The notes beneath the pieces are model-generated. The model did no database searches, had not been told where the DNA came from, and worked only from the letters and a program-made list of their open reading frames with translations. A DNA stretch of 46,482 nucleotides, taken from assembly GCA_009602725.1 (NCBI GenBank), contig WELB01000379.1, positions 24,983 through 71,464 of the forward strand. Direction: 5' to 3'. How positions within the stretch are numbered: the first letter of the stretch is position 1; each line of letters opens with the position of its first letter. This document shows, piece after piece, positions 10,913 through 24,060 of the stretch. This DNA comes from Spirogloea muscicola (lineage: Eukaryota; Streptophyta; Zygnematophyceae; Spirogloeales; Spirogloeaceae). A program made the translations under genes and the position numbers.

Positions 10913-13900
10913 TCAGCTAGCAATCTTGGGGAGCTTGTATTGCGTCTTTAGGAACTTGGATGCATTGCGGTCTGCTCGATGGCAGAGGACACGGAGGAGG
11001 GTGTCAGCATCAGTGGCACTGCGACTCCGGTGTGCAGAGTTGCCGCTTGTCACCATCACTTCGCTTGCGTGTTTGAAGTTCTCAACAACGACATGCGTCT
11101 GATGACACAGCACAGATCCCACACTTCAGAAGCGCTGAGTGTGAGTGAAGGGCTGTCAAAGTTGGGGCTTATAGATGTCACAGAAATTAGACCCAATGCA
11201 CTCCCCTTCTCTGCGTGACAGCTCTGGTCAAATTCCTGAGTCGAGCAAGTGCAAGCACACCCTGCGTATGTAGTAGGCAACTTACATCTAGTGAGTACAA
11301 GTTGAGGATCTGTTGCACTGGCGCTGTCGTGTTCTCGACCACGCCTCGGGGCAGCCCATCTCCATCAGCCACAAAGAACTCCTGCAATGATTTGGAACAA
11401 GGTTATGTCAGCATCACCAAGTGCTATTACTGCCTTGTCTGCACCATGATTAGCCTTTGTGGTCACCTTGAGCACGTTGAGATCCTCCTCAAGCATGTCA
11501 GAGTCCTCTTGCGCGAAACTGCGGGTAGGGCCTCCGTCTAGAAGGACTCGCAGTAGCCCGTCCTGTTGATTGATGCAAGGCACAGCAAATGATGTGAAAT
11601 TGCATACCCTCTGCAGCAGTCCCAGTCAGACTCTGTACACTAGCAACATGGCGTCAAGGCCTGTGCTTATGTTGGACCGCAGCATACTGCCAAATGCTTC
11701 AGAGAACATCCTATGGTGAGACAAGCTATCAAAAGCTAGAGCCACATGCATGCAAGCTAGCCCGTCAGAGCCACATACAAGGGTCGCTTGAAGTAGGCCT
11801 AAAACTACTCGGTCGCGCAGAGCTTCTGCGATGACCTCGCACAACTGTCCGAGCACCTGACAAACATGTATGCCATTCCAAATTGCAGCAAGGTGACCAG
11901 TTGCAAGTGCCGAGTCTTCATGACAATCAGAATCCGATATGTGCGCCTAAACCATGCATGCCTTCAGGCTAGTCCGTTGCGCCATATTCAAGGGAGTAGC
12001 ACAACACATCTACCCCATGTGATGCCCTAAGTTCATTCCCATTATACACGTACGGGCAGAAAGAACTTACAGGGTCCAACTCAGTCACGACCTTCTCCAT
12101 CCGATTCTGTGCCACGCTGACTTGGTATAGATTGTCAAGAAAAACAGACCGCATGTCCCAGAACACGACCTTTGCACCTGGCAATCAACGTCAAGCTCAG
12201 TGGCAGTCTGATTCTGTGTGCCCTTGTATGTTAGCTCAGCGGCGTCACAGAGACTACCTAACACCTCACTCAAAGTAAGGTGCTCGCGGTTTTTAGTACT
12301 ACTGACCTGTGAAGTCACAGATCTTGTCGATGGCGGTGTTAACTGCCTTGCGACAAGGGTCAAAAGCTGAGTTGAGCTCATCGCCCTTTGAGGAGAGCCT
12401 TCTCCTCAAAGGTTGGTCCTCTGGACCAAGTCTCCTGCCTGGACGCAAATTACGGTGGATGCCACATAGGGAGGCTAAGCAATCCAGCAACTAGACAAGC
12501 AAAACGCAAGAGCATGTGCTGGAAAGGGGTCTGGATAGCTTCTAATGTAAGTGGGTTGATATTTGTCATGAGTTTTTGCCGAGTCTGCAGCCTTTGCAAT
12601 ATGGCTAGAGCAGCACCTCATGAGAGACATCATACGTCATGCGTTGACAAGTCATGGGCTGTACAGCAAGTCAAGGTCTTGCCTTCTGTACTTAAAACAG
12701 TGCCGCTTACTTCTGTGCGAAGCTAGGAACATGCTACAAACAACAGATACTGGAGTGCAGCTGCAGCTGGTGGCGAATGACTTGGGGAGAGGGTTGGGAT
12801 GGGGAAGGGGAGAAGAGAGAGGGGGTGGAGAAGACGGTCTTGGTTAATTTTACCATTTGCTTGTGGACGTTCCTCTTGAGGCCGCAGTTGAGCCCAACGG
12901 TTTTGCATACTATCTTCCAGCCTTTGTACTTGGCCAAGAACATACTGCGGTGCACGTGACCACTGCATGAGGCATCCAGATCTCCATCTTGGAGAAACAA
13001 ATTGAAATGCAGGTGTTAGCGCTTGACTCCTTACGTGCACGCGGACTCACATGAAGGGTATTGAGGCGGATACACAGATTGGGAACGGTCAGAGCATTGA
13101 TCTGGGCGGTCCTCTGTTCGTCAGGCAGTCGAGGATCACGGCCTTTCTTGGCTGCAGTCAGTGCCACTTTTGCTGCGACGTCCTTCTTGAAGCGCGTGAG
13201 GGGTGCATCGGGGGGTATCAAGTCCTCCTTTGAGCCTACAAAATACATCCACCAATTGTTGTCAACATATGCCTTTCGCCAAGCGTACCCACGGCAGAAG
13301 GCACTGCCTATTTGCAGAGAGACCAGGTGATTGCAACGAGCACTGTGGGGTCAGTAATGAGAACAGAAGCACGTCTGCATATCACGCAAATCACCCATGT
13401 TAGATTAGAGACTTCACAAGTGGGATGGTGGTTGTGCTTGCCCGTGGTGAGCTTACCAAGCTGTGAAGAAATACGAGTGCAGTAGAGTTGCAGGGCACTA
13501 TCAATGCCACTGCTCAGCGCTTTTAGAAGATTCATTCTGAGTGGAAGTTTGAGCGCAAAGAATTGGTCCAGAGTCTGGGCCAGAAACAGGCCAATAGCTT
13601 GTTAAACTTCCTCATTTCCTGACATGGATATAACCAGTAACATCAACAATCTGACTAGATCATCCATGAGCTTCAAGGAGTTGGGGGAAGACCTTACTTC
13701 CTCTATTATTCTGAAGACTTCTACCACAGACGGACCATAGCGCTGCTGTGGTGATACAGCTTCCCAGCTCTATCATCAATACAAACATAGCAGCTGACAT
13801 GAGCACGCGCTGCAGAAGGGAAGCAGTCATCTGCTCAGAGCTGGTATACTTACAAGCCATAAGCGACCCTTCAACATTGTGACAGAGAGTGCCTATAAAT

Positions 13901-16900
13901 TTGAGGGGGCAACCTTGTTAGGATCATGGCGCAAATTACAATTACTACCTCTGAAAACAATGCTCGATCAATCCATTCATTGATCTTGGACAATTGATTG
14001 TTGATCCATCGCATCACAAGCGTGCCGGACACCGTAGCCACCTGCATATTAGAGAAAATGAGCATGTGAGGAGCGGTTAGCCAGAAGGAAGACAAATACG
14101 CAGCAAAAGCACGTCCTCATGTTGAGCGATGGCATACCATGGCATCTCTTTCTGTGGAGGAAGGTCCATCTCTTGAGAATCTTGTGTAGCTTGCCGACGT
14201 GAACAATTTAAAGACTCTTACCTCATACGACACCAGCTTCTCGGATTGTCCAAGCGATGCATCACTGCCAGTGTCAGGCAACTCTGACACCAAGTGTCGC
14301 AAATAATTGTCCAGCCTGTCAGCCGCCGGCAAGACAGCTTCGACTTCCTCAGTGAGATGTGTGACACCCTTCACAAATGGCGCCTGCAGAGAGATGTGAT
14401 GGCAGAAAGTCAACGTGCCTGCATGAACAGGACAATGACCTCTTGCGCAGCTTGCAGCCTGCACTACTCAGAGGTTGTCATACATACAATAATGTCAACC
14501 CTGTGGCAGGATAACAATCTACGGTGCATATATGTCATGCACAAGAGAGCCTGCAGTGTTGGATTGTTTCAGGAGTATTTGAGCACCAGTTCTCGATGAT
14601 ATAGTTGGTGGAGGATACTGGCCGTGATGCCGACAGCTGACGGGTTGTATCTGCCAAAAACTGGGGCGTAGGCTTGCGCATCTCGCTTTGCAAGCATCTG
14701 TATCTCTGTCGCGAGAACAGCTAAGTGGTATCCACCTTGTTGAACCTCAGCCTTCCTGTTGGTTGTCAACATCTGAAGTAACTCAACACGTACAAGCCCT
14801 CTGTCAGCGCGGCACTAATCATGAGCAGAAAGTCACAACCATCCATGCCTTCACCAGCACTTGGGAAGCATTCCTACACATTATTTATATGGCATACTGC
14901 AAAGAGTGACTGCATACCCTGTCATACGCAGCTCGAACGGATGACGAGACATACTGTTCCACTTGCTGTGAAACGGCTGCTTTTTCTGCCACGGTGGAGA
15001 TACGTCCAACCTGATTGGCACGTACATTGGCAGGTCAGCGCTTCAGGGCATGATTACTCAGCTCCGGCAGACCTTAGTGCTCATAACGAGACATGCACGT
15101 AAGTGGACGGCACTTACCCCAACATGATCGTCCTCGTCTGCAAGAAGTCGGCCAGTTATCACAGCAAGTGTGAGCAGGCTGTCCATCTTGCCCTGACCAC
15201 CCTGACATATCAGCAGAAGTGTCACGCTCAGCTGACAGCCAATAGGCATCATGACGAGTGACTAACAAGTTGACAACGATGTAGATACAGGCCATAGAAG
15301 AAGTATGTAGCCTGATAGCCTGAGTTCCTGCGCACAAGATGCAGCAACAGCGCATCGTACCTCAGGGAAGCAGGTATGATAGTCGAGCAGGCGCTTGTCA
15401 GCCCACTCCTTCACGGGAGAGAGGATGGACTGGATCATAGTGAACTCTCGTGAGGCCCTGGAGTCCTCTATTACTGACACTAGTTGATGCATGTGCTTAA
15501 GCTCCTGTACACTGCGCTGGCCTTGTGACGGAATGCGCTTCAGCTGCGACATGGCAAGCTCTAGTAGGTGGTCCTCTCCTGTCAACACATACTGCAGTAC
15601 ACCCATAGCAATGTTACTGTCATAAATTCTTCACAATGCTAGAGAAGCCTTGTGTGCTCCTACAGCTCTCAGCAGAATAAGCACCCATCTGTGAGGACAA
15701 GGCAAGTGTTTCCATGGGCAAGTGGCAGTATGACTTTCCACACAGCAACTGCTTCACTGTGAGTGAGGGCTTCAAGCAGCAAGGGACCTGTCTAAACAAG
15801 ACCCAGAACCACATGCTGTCGTGCATCACTGTGGTGATGCCAAGGATGTGCCATGTCTGTTTCAATGTGTCCTGTATCTCCTCCACTTCCTGCGAAGGAC
15901 AAAGCAGGAAGGCTTTGATCAAGCACCAGCAAGAGAAGGACATCACTGCTCAAGGATTATCATGTGATAGACCTGTAAATGTGATGTTGCAAGTGATGTA
16001 TACATGCACAACAGGCATGCTTACCTCAACGAGCTGAGTATCATCAGCTAGATCGAAGCAGCACAGCAGCAGTTGCTGGTATATAAGAACGTTCAAGTGA
16101 TAACCATCAGCCCAGTGGCAGACTTCCCCTGTCTCATCACCACGGCCTGCCCTTTCAGCAAGTGCCTGGCCCACATCTCGCATAGCTCGGATTGCCTCGG
16201 CTTGCTGAGCAGGTCCAGCTGGAGAGGGCATGCTCTGAGCAAGTGACGGGCAGCTCTATCAGCTTGGCAGGCTTGTCATTGGCAAGCCTAGCCAGAATGG
16301 ACAAGTATAAGTTTTGCAAGCAAGCATGACAACTTGCACTTCAAGCTTGCGGCAAACAAGTAGCGGCGGGCATGCAATCGTTGCATGTCCCTATCTCGTG
16401 CCCTGCCTACCTCAGAGTCTTCAATCTTCTGGATGAGTTTGCGAAGGTCAGATGCCAGAGGGTTGCTATGCTCCAGTTGCACCACGGGGTGGTTGAGAAG
16501 GCCCTCTTCCAGAAGCCTCAACTTTGAACACCCCACCCCACATAGAGGATGTCATCAATCACAAAGGACACCTGGACCATTTCCGCACCCTTCTTGCACC
16601 TTCTGTCTCGTATGTGCAGCGAATTTGGACACTGATCAGCAATATGAGGGTTGGCTGACAGACCCTGCAGGAAGTCAAACTCACCATTCGCCTCTCCCAG
16701 GACACATATAACTTCCTATCGGCAAACGCAGTGGGGGGAACTGCTGCTAGAAGTTCCAAAGGTAAGAGCAGGGTGTCCATGTGTCTTCCACCACGACTAC
16801 CAGCCGCGTGGAGGAGGGCAGTCCTGGTCCTTCGATCACTGGAGTCTGCAATCTGCAAGGACAATACGATGATGTGTCTGCCCGAGGGGTTCACGAGGTC

Positions 16901-18525
16901 ACTGCTGTTCTTCAATCACCCGATCGCCCGGTCGAGCTGTCTACCACTTTCAACATCAGACCTGCGCATTCAAGGGACTTTAATGGCCGCATTATTTCAC
17001 CTCAAGTTGCAGTCTGATGGTCTCCAAGATGCCAGCCAGACCATGGACTCTGGCAACAGGAGAAGGCAGCCCTGCTTTGTTGTCCTTGGAACTACGAGAC
17101 CGGCTGAATCTTCGCATCAGCTTCTTCTTATCCTCCTTGGGCCTCTCCTCCTGAGGTACAGGCACAGCAAGCGCCCTGGCGAGGCAGATTGCATGCCGTC
17201 AGCGGCTTGCCGGCTCAGCAGCGGGTGCGTCCAGTGCAGACCAAGCACCTTGAAGGCATCGATCTTCATTCAGCTGTAAAGCTCGCCATGTTCTGTACCC
17301 TGAGGAACCGACAGCAGCCAGCAGGATTTCATAGCCCGTTTCTCGCAAATCGTCGTGCGACAGCCCTGCCCATGAGGAGAATCCAGGTTGTGTGCATCAG
17401 CTCAGCTTCTGAGGCCCGGATCGCCAGCAAGCGGGAGCATCTGACAACTGTCGATGCTTGTGATGGACAGCTGGGTGTCCGCCGTGCTGACCTGTCGGCA
17501 GTGGTGGGAGAAGGAGCGCGAGGTCACTGGCATCCGAGAAAGTTCGCCGAGGTCCATCTCTCTCGTCACCTTCTTCGTCTTCGAACTCGTCGTCGTACAG
17601 GTCGTCCCCAGATATCCTTGTCGGCGTGGAGAGCGCCGAGGCCCTTGAGAAGGACTTGAATGACTGCGGCGGAGTCTCATCCACCTCGACAGGTGGAGGG
17701 GCCCTCTTTGGCGGATCGCCTGACAGCTCCGGGGCAGTGACCAGGAAGAAGACCTCGGACAAGCCTTGGCCGGCCTGCAGCTGCTTGCACTGGTCAGCGT
17801 AGGCCCGCCCTCTTGCCAGTAGCAGCTGATGAGGGGCTTGGGAGGCGCCAGCTGCCTCACCCGGGGGGGCGCGCGCAGGTCTTCATGGTACCGCTTGATA
17901 GCCTGTGCCAGGTCCAAGGCAGCTCCTGCATGGCCATGCCGGCGTGGACCGGCTGTCAGCAGCTCAGCCGGGTCTGGTGCGGTGCGGGCGAGCTCGTACT
18001 CGGCGGAGGAGTGCCGTCACCACCGTCAACGGGGTATAGCATCACTCGTTTCGGTTGCGGCAGGAGGGCCTGTGAGAAATCCTTTGGCCACTCTGCCGTG
18101 CGCAGGCCGTAGTCGAGGGCGGCGGCAGGGGCCTCCGGCTCACCCTTCTTGGCGCAGTCGAGGACGTGGTCGACGCTGACCTGGTCCAAGTCCACGTCCT
18201 CCAGCGCCACCGCGCCAGGCGGCATCACCACCTTCTTCAGCACGCTGGCGGAGAGGAGGAAGCTGAGCAGCTCCCGCCGGTCTCGCCGGAACTGCTGCGT
18301 CGCCGCGGCGTCCACGACCCTGCACGCGCCGTGCGTCGCCGCTGGTCAGGCTGCGGCGGGGAGGGGGCCGGGGGCGAGGGGCAGCCGGGCATTCCGAGGC
18401 GGCCGGAAGCTGCGGCGGCGGAGTGGGGCCCCGGGTAGAGGAGGAAGCAGCTGTTGCACTGGGAGGGCAATGGGCGCGCGGAGAGGCGGGGGGAGAGGGT
18501 GCGCTCACGGCGGCGAGGCGGCCAT
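10913..18525 (-). CDS. PATROL1: PATROL1-like MUN-domain protein (DUF810, Munc13-related)
   Basis: This is the plant Munc13-like family; PATROL1 tethers vesicles and delivers the plasma-membrane proton ATPase. Exon 1 (18525-18509, M-A-A-S-P-P) joins in frame to exon 2 (18319-18144), which has the family N-terminus F-R-R-D-R-R-E-L-L-S-F-L-L and V-V-M-P-P-G-A-V-A-L-E-D-V-D-L-D-Q-V-S-V-D. Next come 17925-17861 (D-L-A-Q-A-I-K-R-Y-H) and 17774-17492 (F-F-L-V-T-A-P-E and P-P-K-R-A-P-P-P). D-D-L-R-E-T-G-Y-E-I-L-L-A-A lies near 17330. The C-terminus is also diagnostic: L-L-D-G-G-P-T-R-S-F near 11530, F-F-V-A-D-G-D-G-L-P-R-G-V-V near 11370, and T-L-L-R-V-L-C-H-R-A-D-R-N-A-S-K-F-L-K before the TGA at 10913-10915. 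Many small exons in between were not individually bounded. No transmembrane segment is evident. An algal role in exocytosis is inferred; stomatal functions cannot apply. Confidence 0.93.
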
Positions 18526-18689
18526 GGCGGGCGGGCGGGGCCCTGGCCCGGGGGCGCGCCCGGCCTCCCCAGCTCTCCCGCCCTGTCGGCCGGGGCTGGG
18601 GCATCGGTTCGCGCCCTCGAGCTGGCCGGGCCGGGCTCCCCGCCTTCCCCTCCCCTTGGGATTCGGAGTGCATCCACACTGTCACCTCA

Positions 18690-18965
18690 CCCCCCCTTCC
18701 GCGTAGGGCTTCGTTTCACGTCGCCCCACATGTCGCACTGGCTTGTGCCTCACCAGTGCGAGCGCGTTGGCTCCAATCTGAACAAACTTGTTTCAGCTCT
18801 TCCGAATCTGGCGCCCTTTCATGTCATGCGCACCGCGCGCCCTCTCCTCCTGAGCCTCTCGTCTGCCTGGCCGCTCGGTTTGTGCAGCCCCGTCGTCCGG
18901 TATTCGGGCATCAGTTAGCGACCTCTATGCGCTGACTCGTGGTTACTGAGGGGGTCAGCTTAGCA
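18690..18965 (+). mobile_element. retroelement C-terminal tail (subfamily B remnant)
   Basis: The stretch ends with S-V-S-D-L-Y-A-L-T-R-G-Y and TGA at 18947-18949, almost the same as the end of the better copy at 25.0-25.7 kb. The 3' flank (ATGTGCTTGCCTTTGAGCTTGG near 18990 to 19011, with gaps) matches that copy's 3' UTR. Upstream are CTTCGTTTCACGTCGCCCC and TGCGCACCGCGCGCC, motifs shared by the other islands. The coding part is frameshifted and short. Confidence 0.65.
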
Positions 18966-19209
18966 GCAGGTGACGTACATTTGTCAATGTGCTTGCCTTT
19001 GAGCTTGGCCACACAGGCCCTCCATCTCTTGATATACTCTTGACACACTCCTTTTCTGCACTTGCATGGCCACTCTCGGCCCCTTCGGAAGTGCTGCTGC
19101 TTCTCCCACCGGAACAGCGCAGTGCACTGGCTCCGCTCGAAGCTCCATGAACACCCTCGGTATGTACCTGGCTGGCTTTGACAGCCGCTCTTTAAATACC
19201 AGCAGTCGC

Positions 19210-19345
19210 ATTTATTTCCCTCCGCGCGTGCAGGGCGCCGCTCTAAGTCAGGCCAATGGCTTCGTGGCGGCGCTCCGGCTCCCCGAGCTAGCCTGTCGTA
19301 GTTGTATGTGCTCACCCGTGGGTACAAACGTCTCACACTGATACT
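19210..19345 (+). mobile_element. retroelement C-terminal tail (subfamily C remnant)
   Basis: With frameshifts this reads A-L-S-Q-A-N-G-F, then a run ending Y-V-L-T-R-G-Y, matching the tails at 39.2 kb and 41.4 kb. TGTATGTGCTCACCCGTGGG is the nucleotide signature. There is no intact ORF. From 19366 a further repeat segment begins with GCTTCGTTTCAAGTAGCCCC, also found near 41.55 kb. Confidence 0.6.
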
Positions 19346-19365
19346 TTAGCCACTTCTGCATACGG

Positions 19366-19832
19366 CTTCGTTTCAAGTAGCCCCACTCTCTGCACTAGCT
19401 TTTGCCTGCCTGAAGAATGTATTTGGCTTGTATTGGCCACCGTTTCTTTTCATGCGCACCACGCGCCTTCTCTCACAGCGGTCTCACCGCACGCCTTGCC
19501 TTTCCTGCTCTTCGTGCGCCCTACCCACGCACACTGCCTGCCCTCCTTTTCCTCTAGCCTCGCCCTGCGCATGCTGGGGGGAAAGAACGCCCCATCATCC
19601 TCCTGCGCCCGCCCGCCGGGCTCCGGCGCAACGAGACACCACTTGGAGCACCACTTGCTCCTCCCACTTCTCCTGGCGGCCGAGCAGCTCGGCTAGGTTG
19701 GGCCTCCCCTCTCTTGGCCCGGATCCAACTGGTAGTCAGTACTGCTGGGTCGGACAGCCCGTCTGCGCCTTCATGCGCTGCCCTAATAAGCTGAAAGGGC
19801 GAGGCCTGCTGAGCAAGCGACATGCCAGGGGC
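19366..19832 (+). repeat. island repeat sequence downstream of the transporter gene
   Basis: The first 120 bases match the segment at about 41546-41650 (CTTCGTTTCA, GCCTGAA, ATTGGCCACC, CATGCGCACC) and, inverted, those near 23570-23900. The rest is GC-rich without a recognisable frame. It ends at the stop codon of the leftward transporter gene. Confidence 0.5.
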
Positions 19833-22800
19833 TCAGACCCGTGACTCCACGCCGTTCTCCACGCGGCCATACGCGACAAAGCTCAGCGTGAGCAGGATGA
19901 CAGCCAGGCCACTCGCTCTGTAGCTCGTCAAGCGCCCGAGGTCTAATGGCAGGGTCAAGAGGAATGAGAAGGGCACCTGGCAGCCAAGGGGCACGAAGAG
20001 TACGTGAATGTGCAGTCCTCAGTGGCAACTGCCATCACGGAAAGCACAGACTGATAGCGCTTCACAGAGGAGATTGGTGGCTACAACTTGCGCTCCAGGT
20101 CAACTGCAGGCTCAAAAGCTCGAGCTCCCTTTGGGCCACAAGGATAGGAGACAACATCTTGTAAATACCTCACTGCTGTGCTTACCATTAGGTACTGGAA
20201 GACAGTAGCACTAGCGGCCTTCTCAAGTTGCAACCCGCGTGCAAGAAGGACCTGCCATTGAACCAGCAAAGAGGTCGCGGCTGAGCACCACACACAGATG
20301 AAATTCACAAATTTGCGCACTGGAGCTTCGTCATTGGACAGGATATCAATGCCTGACTGACCCCAAAACATCTGCAAGCTGCTTCACACCTTTCCTTGTG
20401 CCCAAAATCAGCTGGCATGACATGAGTTGATCTCTCGCAGCATTCCTACAATCAAATCGTGGACTGCGCACCTATAACCCTAAGTAGTGGATGATTGCAG
20501 TAATAGATGATAAATGTGAGAAGAGCATGACAACAGACCTGAGCCGCGAAGGCTACGGCGCCGACCACAAGCATACCCAGAGCTTCAGAGAATGACGGGA
20601 CCACAACTCTCTGCAGGCACAGCCCAACAATTTGTCAGCCATTGCCCCAGTTTCAAAGAAAGGCAACTTGCAGAGCCAGAAAGCAGACATGATCACTCTT
20701 CCTACAGTGCCATGCTGATGCAAAGACACGGACTGAGAACTCCTGGAGAGGATGTTGGAAGTACCTGAAAGAGCAATAGACAGACCAGAGCTGCAGGACA
20801 CGAGAACACAGCAAAGGCGAAGACGCTCATACTGAGAATCATAAAGCCAGCTCAGGCTCGTCAGCACGCAGCAGCTGCATCGGAGGCGCACCACTGCAAG
20901 TATATGAACAGGCATATACAAGCAAACTTCGTCGAGGTCATCAACACGTGACCCTCTCAAGAGAGGTGACACAGCTCTCGTGGGCCTCACAGTGGGGGCT
21001 CCCCGCTCTTGCCGAGGGTTCGCAAGGTGCAGTTCGTGCCAGCTGCAAGAAGAGCTGACACAAGTGCCATGGCAGCTGCAATGATCCCTTCCGTCTTGCT
21101 TGCACCGAGCAGGGCCTTTAATCCCCTTCCTGAAACAAAAGTGAAGCTGGACAACACCTTCAACCCCTAACTCTTCCATTGGCAGAGTGTTATTCACGCC
21201 AGGCGCTCCTGATATTCAAGCAGTAACTCGCAAGCCTGTGGCACTGCTGGATCAAGCAACAGCTCAAGTGCAGCCCACGATTGAACGCAACAATGGTCAA
21301 GAAAGGGAAGCTCACCTCTGAACAGCGGAGTTGGCTGCATCACAAAGATGGTTCCAAAGCAACACAACACTGCACCTGTGGACAATACGCGAGCGCTTAG
21401 TGGACGTTGACAACGTTGACTACAGATCAGAGTGGGATTTACCCACACGTACTACTTTGCAAGTATGCATTCACTGGGAAGGACCCCCCCTGCCAGTGTC
21501 AGGCCTAGCTCACCTGCCATGTCAACCATCCCCCATTTCTCCTGAAGCACTGCTCGTGCTACTACGGCAGTCAGAATAGGCGACAGTAGGCTGAGAACAG
21601 TGGCCTCCTCTCCACTCAGTCCGTGAAGGCTGGAGATGGAGGTTAACACCACCTATCGATCACTTAGTACTCAAGTAGGATATCTGAGTGAAGCCCAATC
21701 GACAAGTTTGTAATATCAGCTAATTGAGCGCAGAGTGTGTGCTTTCATGCATACATTTTCAAGTGTCATTTTGTATTGCACCAGCATTGCATGGACTGGT
21801 GGCCTGTCTCACCCTGCCCGCGAATCCTCCTAGCCTTACCTGTACAGGAAGGTAGTCATGGACAAGAAGCCAAGCACAGCTCGGGCAAGTAGGAGAGGCC
21901 TTAGACTGGGAGTCCCGAGGAAAGGATGACCCAGCTTTTTAAGGCCAGTTGCCCCCAGAATCGACCCAACAGCACATCGCAAAGCCACTGCCTCAAGCGT
22001 GGGTATCTCATTGACTGCACAAGCTAGCAAGACAAGCTTTCAATCACTGGTCTCATTTCACAATACTGCTCTACAACTAGATTGGCCGAATGTGATAGGA
22101 TAGAGTGGAACACGTGTAGCAAGCAAACAAGACCAGGGCTCCAAGGGGCTGCACAGCACAATCAAGTCTTTGACAATGTTCCCAGGCAAACCCAGTCGTA
22201 CGTACTGACGCAGCACAACAAGCAGCAGGTGAGATGGAGCAGATTAATCTGTACCCCACCTCGGCAACGCACCTGCAACAAGGTTCACTAACACTCCCAT
22301 GAAGGAGTAGCACAGACAGGCGGCTCCAACGCACAAGATACCAGCGTGAGGGGAGCCTTTCCAAAGCCACCAGAATGTCTCAGTAGCTCCAGGGCCTTCT
22401 GCATGGCTCTCCTTGCGCTTCCTCTCATGCCGCTCCTGCCTTTCCTGGTTCATAGGAGCAGACATCGTCTACAGGTCACCGGCTGACATGGCTAGGTGCT
22501 ACCGTGGTGCCTCTGGCATGACCGCACCTTGTCGCACTCGGTCTTCCCCTCAAGATGCACCTCTGACCTTGCCTCAGGCTGTTTGGGAAGGTGACTTGCT
22601 AGTCTGGTTTCAGGAACACCCGATCGTTGGTCTGGTCTAAGTCCTCCTCCAAAGAGGACGGTCAAATGCCGAGCATGCTGTCTGCAATGCAGCGCCCAGC
22701 TAGGCCGTCAATTCTGCACAGGGGCAGAAGACAACAGCGATCTTGCCGGTCGGCTTGAAGTCACGCTGCAGTCGCACGTGCGGCACCGCTGACTGCGGTC

Positions 22801-23041
22801 ACCATGCCAGGGGCCATCGGCACCTCACCTTCACAACAGGAGCGTGGAGCGGGCGCTTGGTGTGAAGCGGGGTAGGAGTGCCCGCGGGGAGGAGCTCCAG
22901 GCGCGTGTCCTCCAAGAGCCCGACCATCTCCTCCCCGCCCTCGCCATCCAGCTCGGGCTTGGGCTTAAGCATGGCACCGGCGGCATCCGGAGGCGGCGAG
23001 AGCAGGCTCAGGCCGCCGCTGGAGGCGCCCGGGGTGGTCAT
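19833..23041 (-). CDS. EamA/DMT-superfamily membrane transporter
   Basis: Exons that keep frame are 23041-22829, 22468-22273, 22014-21840, 21629-21514, 21375-21316 and one starting 21129; the remainder to the stop at 19833-19835 was not fully bounded. A soluble acidic N-terminus of about 85 residues (M-T-T-P-G-A-S-S and a stretch rich in E and K) precedes hydrophobic helices. EamA hallmarks are N-E-I-P-T-L-E-A-V-A-L-R-C, L-L-A-R-A-V-L-G-F-L-S-M-T-T-F-L-Y-R, L-S-L-L-S-P-I-L-T-A-V-V-A-R-A-V-L with E-K-W after it, and late A-R-G-L-Q-L-E-K-A-A-S-A. It resembles plant and animal SLC35G-like members. The substrate cannot be told from sequence. The last residues are V-A-Y-G-R-V-E-N-G-V-E-S-R-V. Confidence 0.85.
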
Positions 23042-23203
23042 GGGGCCGGATGCCGCGGCGGCGGAGGTGGGGTCATGGGAGGTGGCGGCGCCCCAGGCGG
23101 CAGGGGCACCGGCGCCCGTGGAGGCGCGTCATGGCCGCGCCGGTTGGCCAAGCGCGGGCCGCGGCGACGGGCGCTGATCCATGGGCCCACAGACAATTTT
23201 CGT

Positions 23204-23605
23204 GTATTTGAAACAAATCAAGGCCAAATGGCCAAGTACAAAGGCAAGCACATCTGAAGACGGACATCAACTACAGCAGATTGACCCGCTCAGTACCCAC
23301 GGGTCAATACAGAAAGGTCGCCAATCACATGCCTGAATACTCGATGGCAGATGCGAAGCCCTTCTGCCACCGACTAGAGCTCGCCCAGCTTTCTGGTGCA
23401 AAGCATTAGCCTGAGCACGCTGCAAACAGGCCGAAACTCGTCGCAAGAACGCCAGATATGCAGCTGGCAAGCCCATCTCAGCCGGAAACACATCTGCACG
23501 TTGTGCACAGCCTAGATAGGCAACATTCTGAAGGACAGTGCGGAAACGAGGACCACAGAGAGAAAAGGCGCGCGGTGCGCATGACATGAAAGGGTGCCAA
23601 TACAT
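23204..23605 (-). mobile_element. retroelement C-terminal fragment (subfamily B)
   Basis: On the minus strand this reads F-P-A-E-M-G-L-P-A-A-Y-L-A-F-L-R-R, then C-L-Q-R-A-Q-A-N-A-L-H-Q-K-A-G-R-A-L-V-G, very close to the plus-strand copy at 25.0-25.7 kb. A frameshift disrupts the last codons. Its 3' UTR (about 23204-23256, with CCAAGTACAAAGGCAAGCAC) is the inverse of sequence at about 25716-25775, so these two copies bound the island with 3' ends outward. Confidence 0.8.
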
Positions 23606-23940
23606 TCAGGCCAATACATTGTTCAGGCAAGAGCTGGTGCAAAGGTTGTGCTACATGAAATGAAGTATGCTAAGGTGGCTACGATCAAGTCAGAGAGAAG
23701 GCGCGCGCGGTGCGCATGAGATGATGGGAACCAGCTCTTCCAATGTACGGCAATGGCTGTGAGAGGCCAGCCAAAAGGTATGTACAGGAGCGCAGTGTGC
23801 ATGAATTGAAAGGAGAGAAGGCGCGTGAAACGCATGAAGTAAAAGGGAGGCCAATTCAAGCCAATACATTGTTTGGGCAGAATCCAATGCAGGATAACAA
23901 GGCAACATGAAACGGAGCCCTATGCCAAAGGTGCCTAAGG
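23606..23940 (-). repeat. tandem-like copies of the GCGCACCGCGCG island repeat
   Basis: Near-copies of one minus-orientation motif occur at about 23568-23640, 23697-23730 and 23800-23890. Each carries GGTGCGCATGA or a variant, a run like GAAAGGAGAG and CCAATACATTGTT. The same segment occurs in plus orientation near 19430 and 41600. No coding frame is apparent. Confidence 0.55.
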
Positions 23941-23949
23941 TAACAGGGT

Positions 23950-24060
23950 GACATTAGTACCCAAGGGTGAGCACATGCAAATCCGACAAGCTAACTTGGG
24001 GAGCTGGAGCGCCGCCACGGAAGCCAGTGGCCTGACTTAGAGCGCGCCCCTGCACGCTGA
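23950..24060 (-). mobile_element. retroelement C-terminal tail (subfamily C remnant)
   Basis: The complement contains the subfamily C signature: CATCAGCGTGCAGGGGCGCG, CTCTAAGTCAGGCC, CTTCCGTGGCGGCGCTCC and TGTGCTCACCCTTGGGTAC. Several frameshifts have destroyed the reading frame. Confidence 0.55.

Noticed and set aside
12777-12835. Purine-rich tract that looks like simple sequence
   Set aside because: On the minus strand it is a polypyrimidine tract before a CTGCAG acceptor, so it fits an ordinary PATROL1 intron.
18140-18685. Long minus-strand ORF upstream of PATROL1
   Set aside because: It is a low-complexity, GC-driven open frame that conflicts with the spliced PATROL1 start (18525-18509 to 18319).
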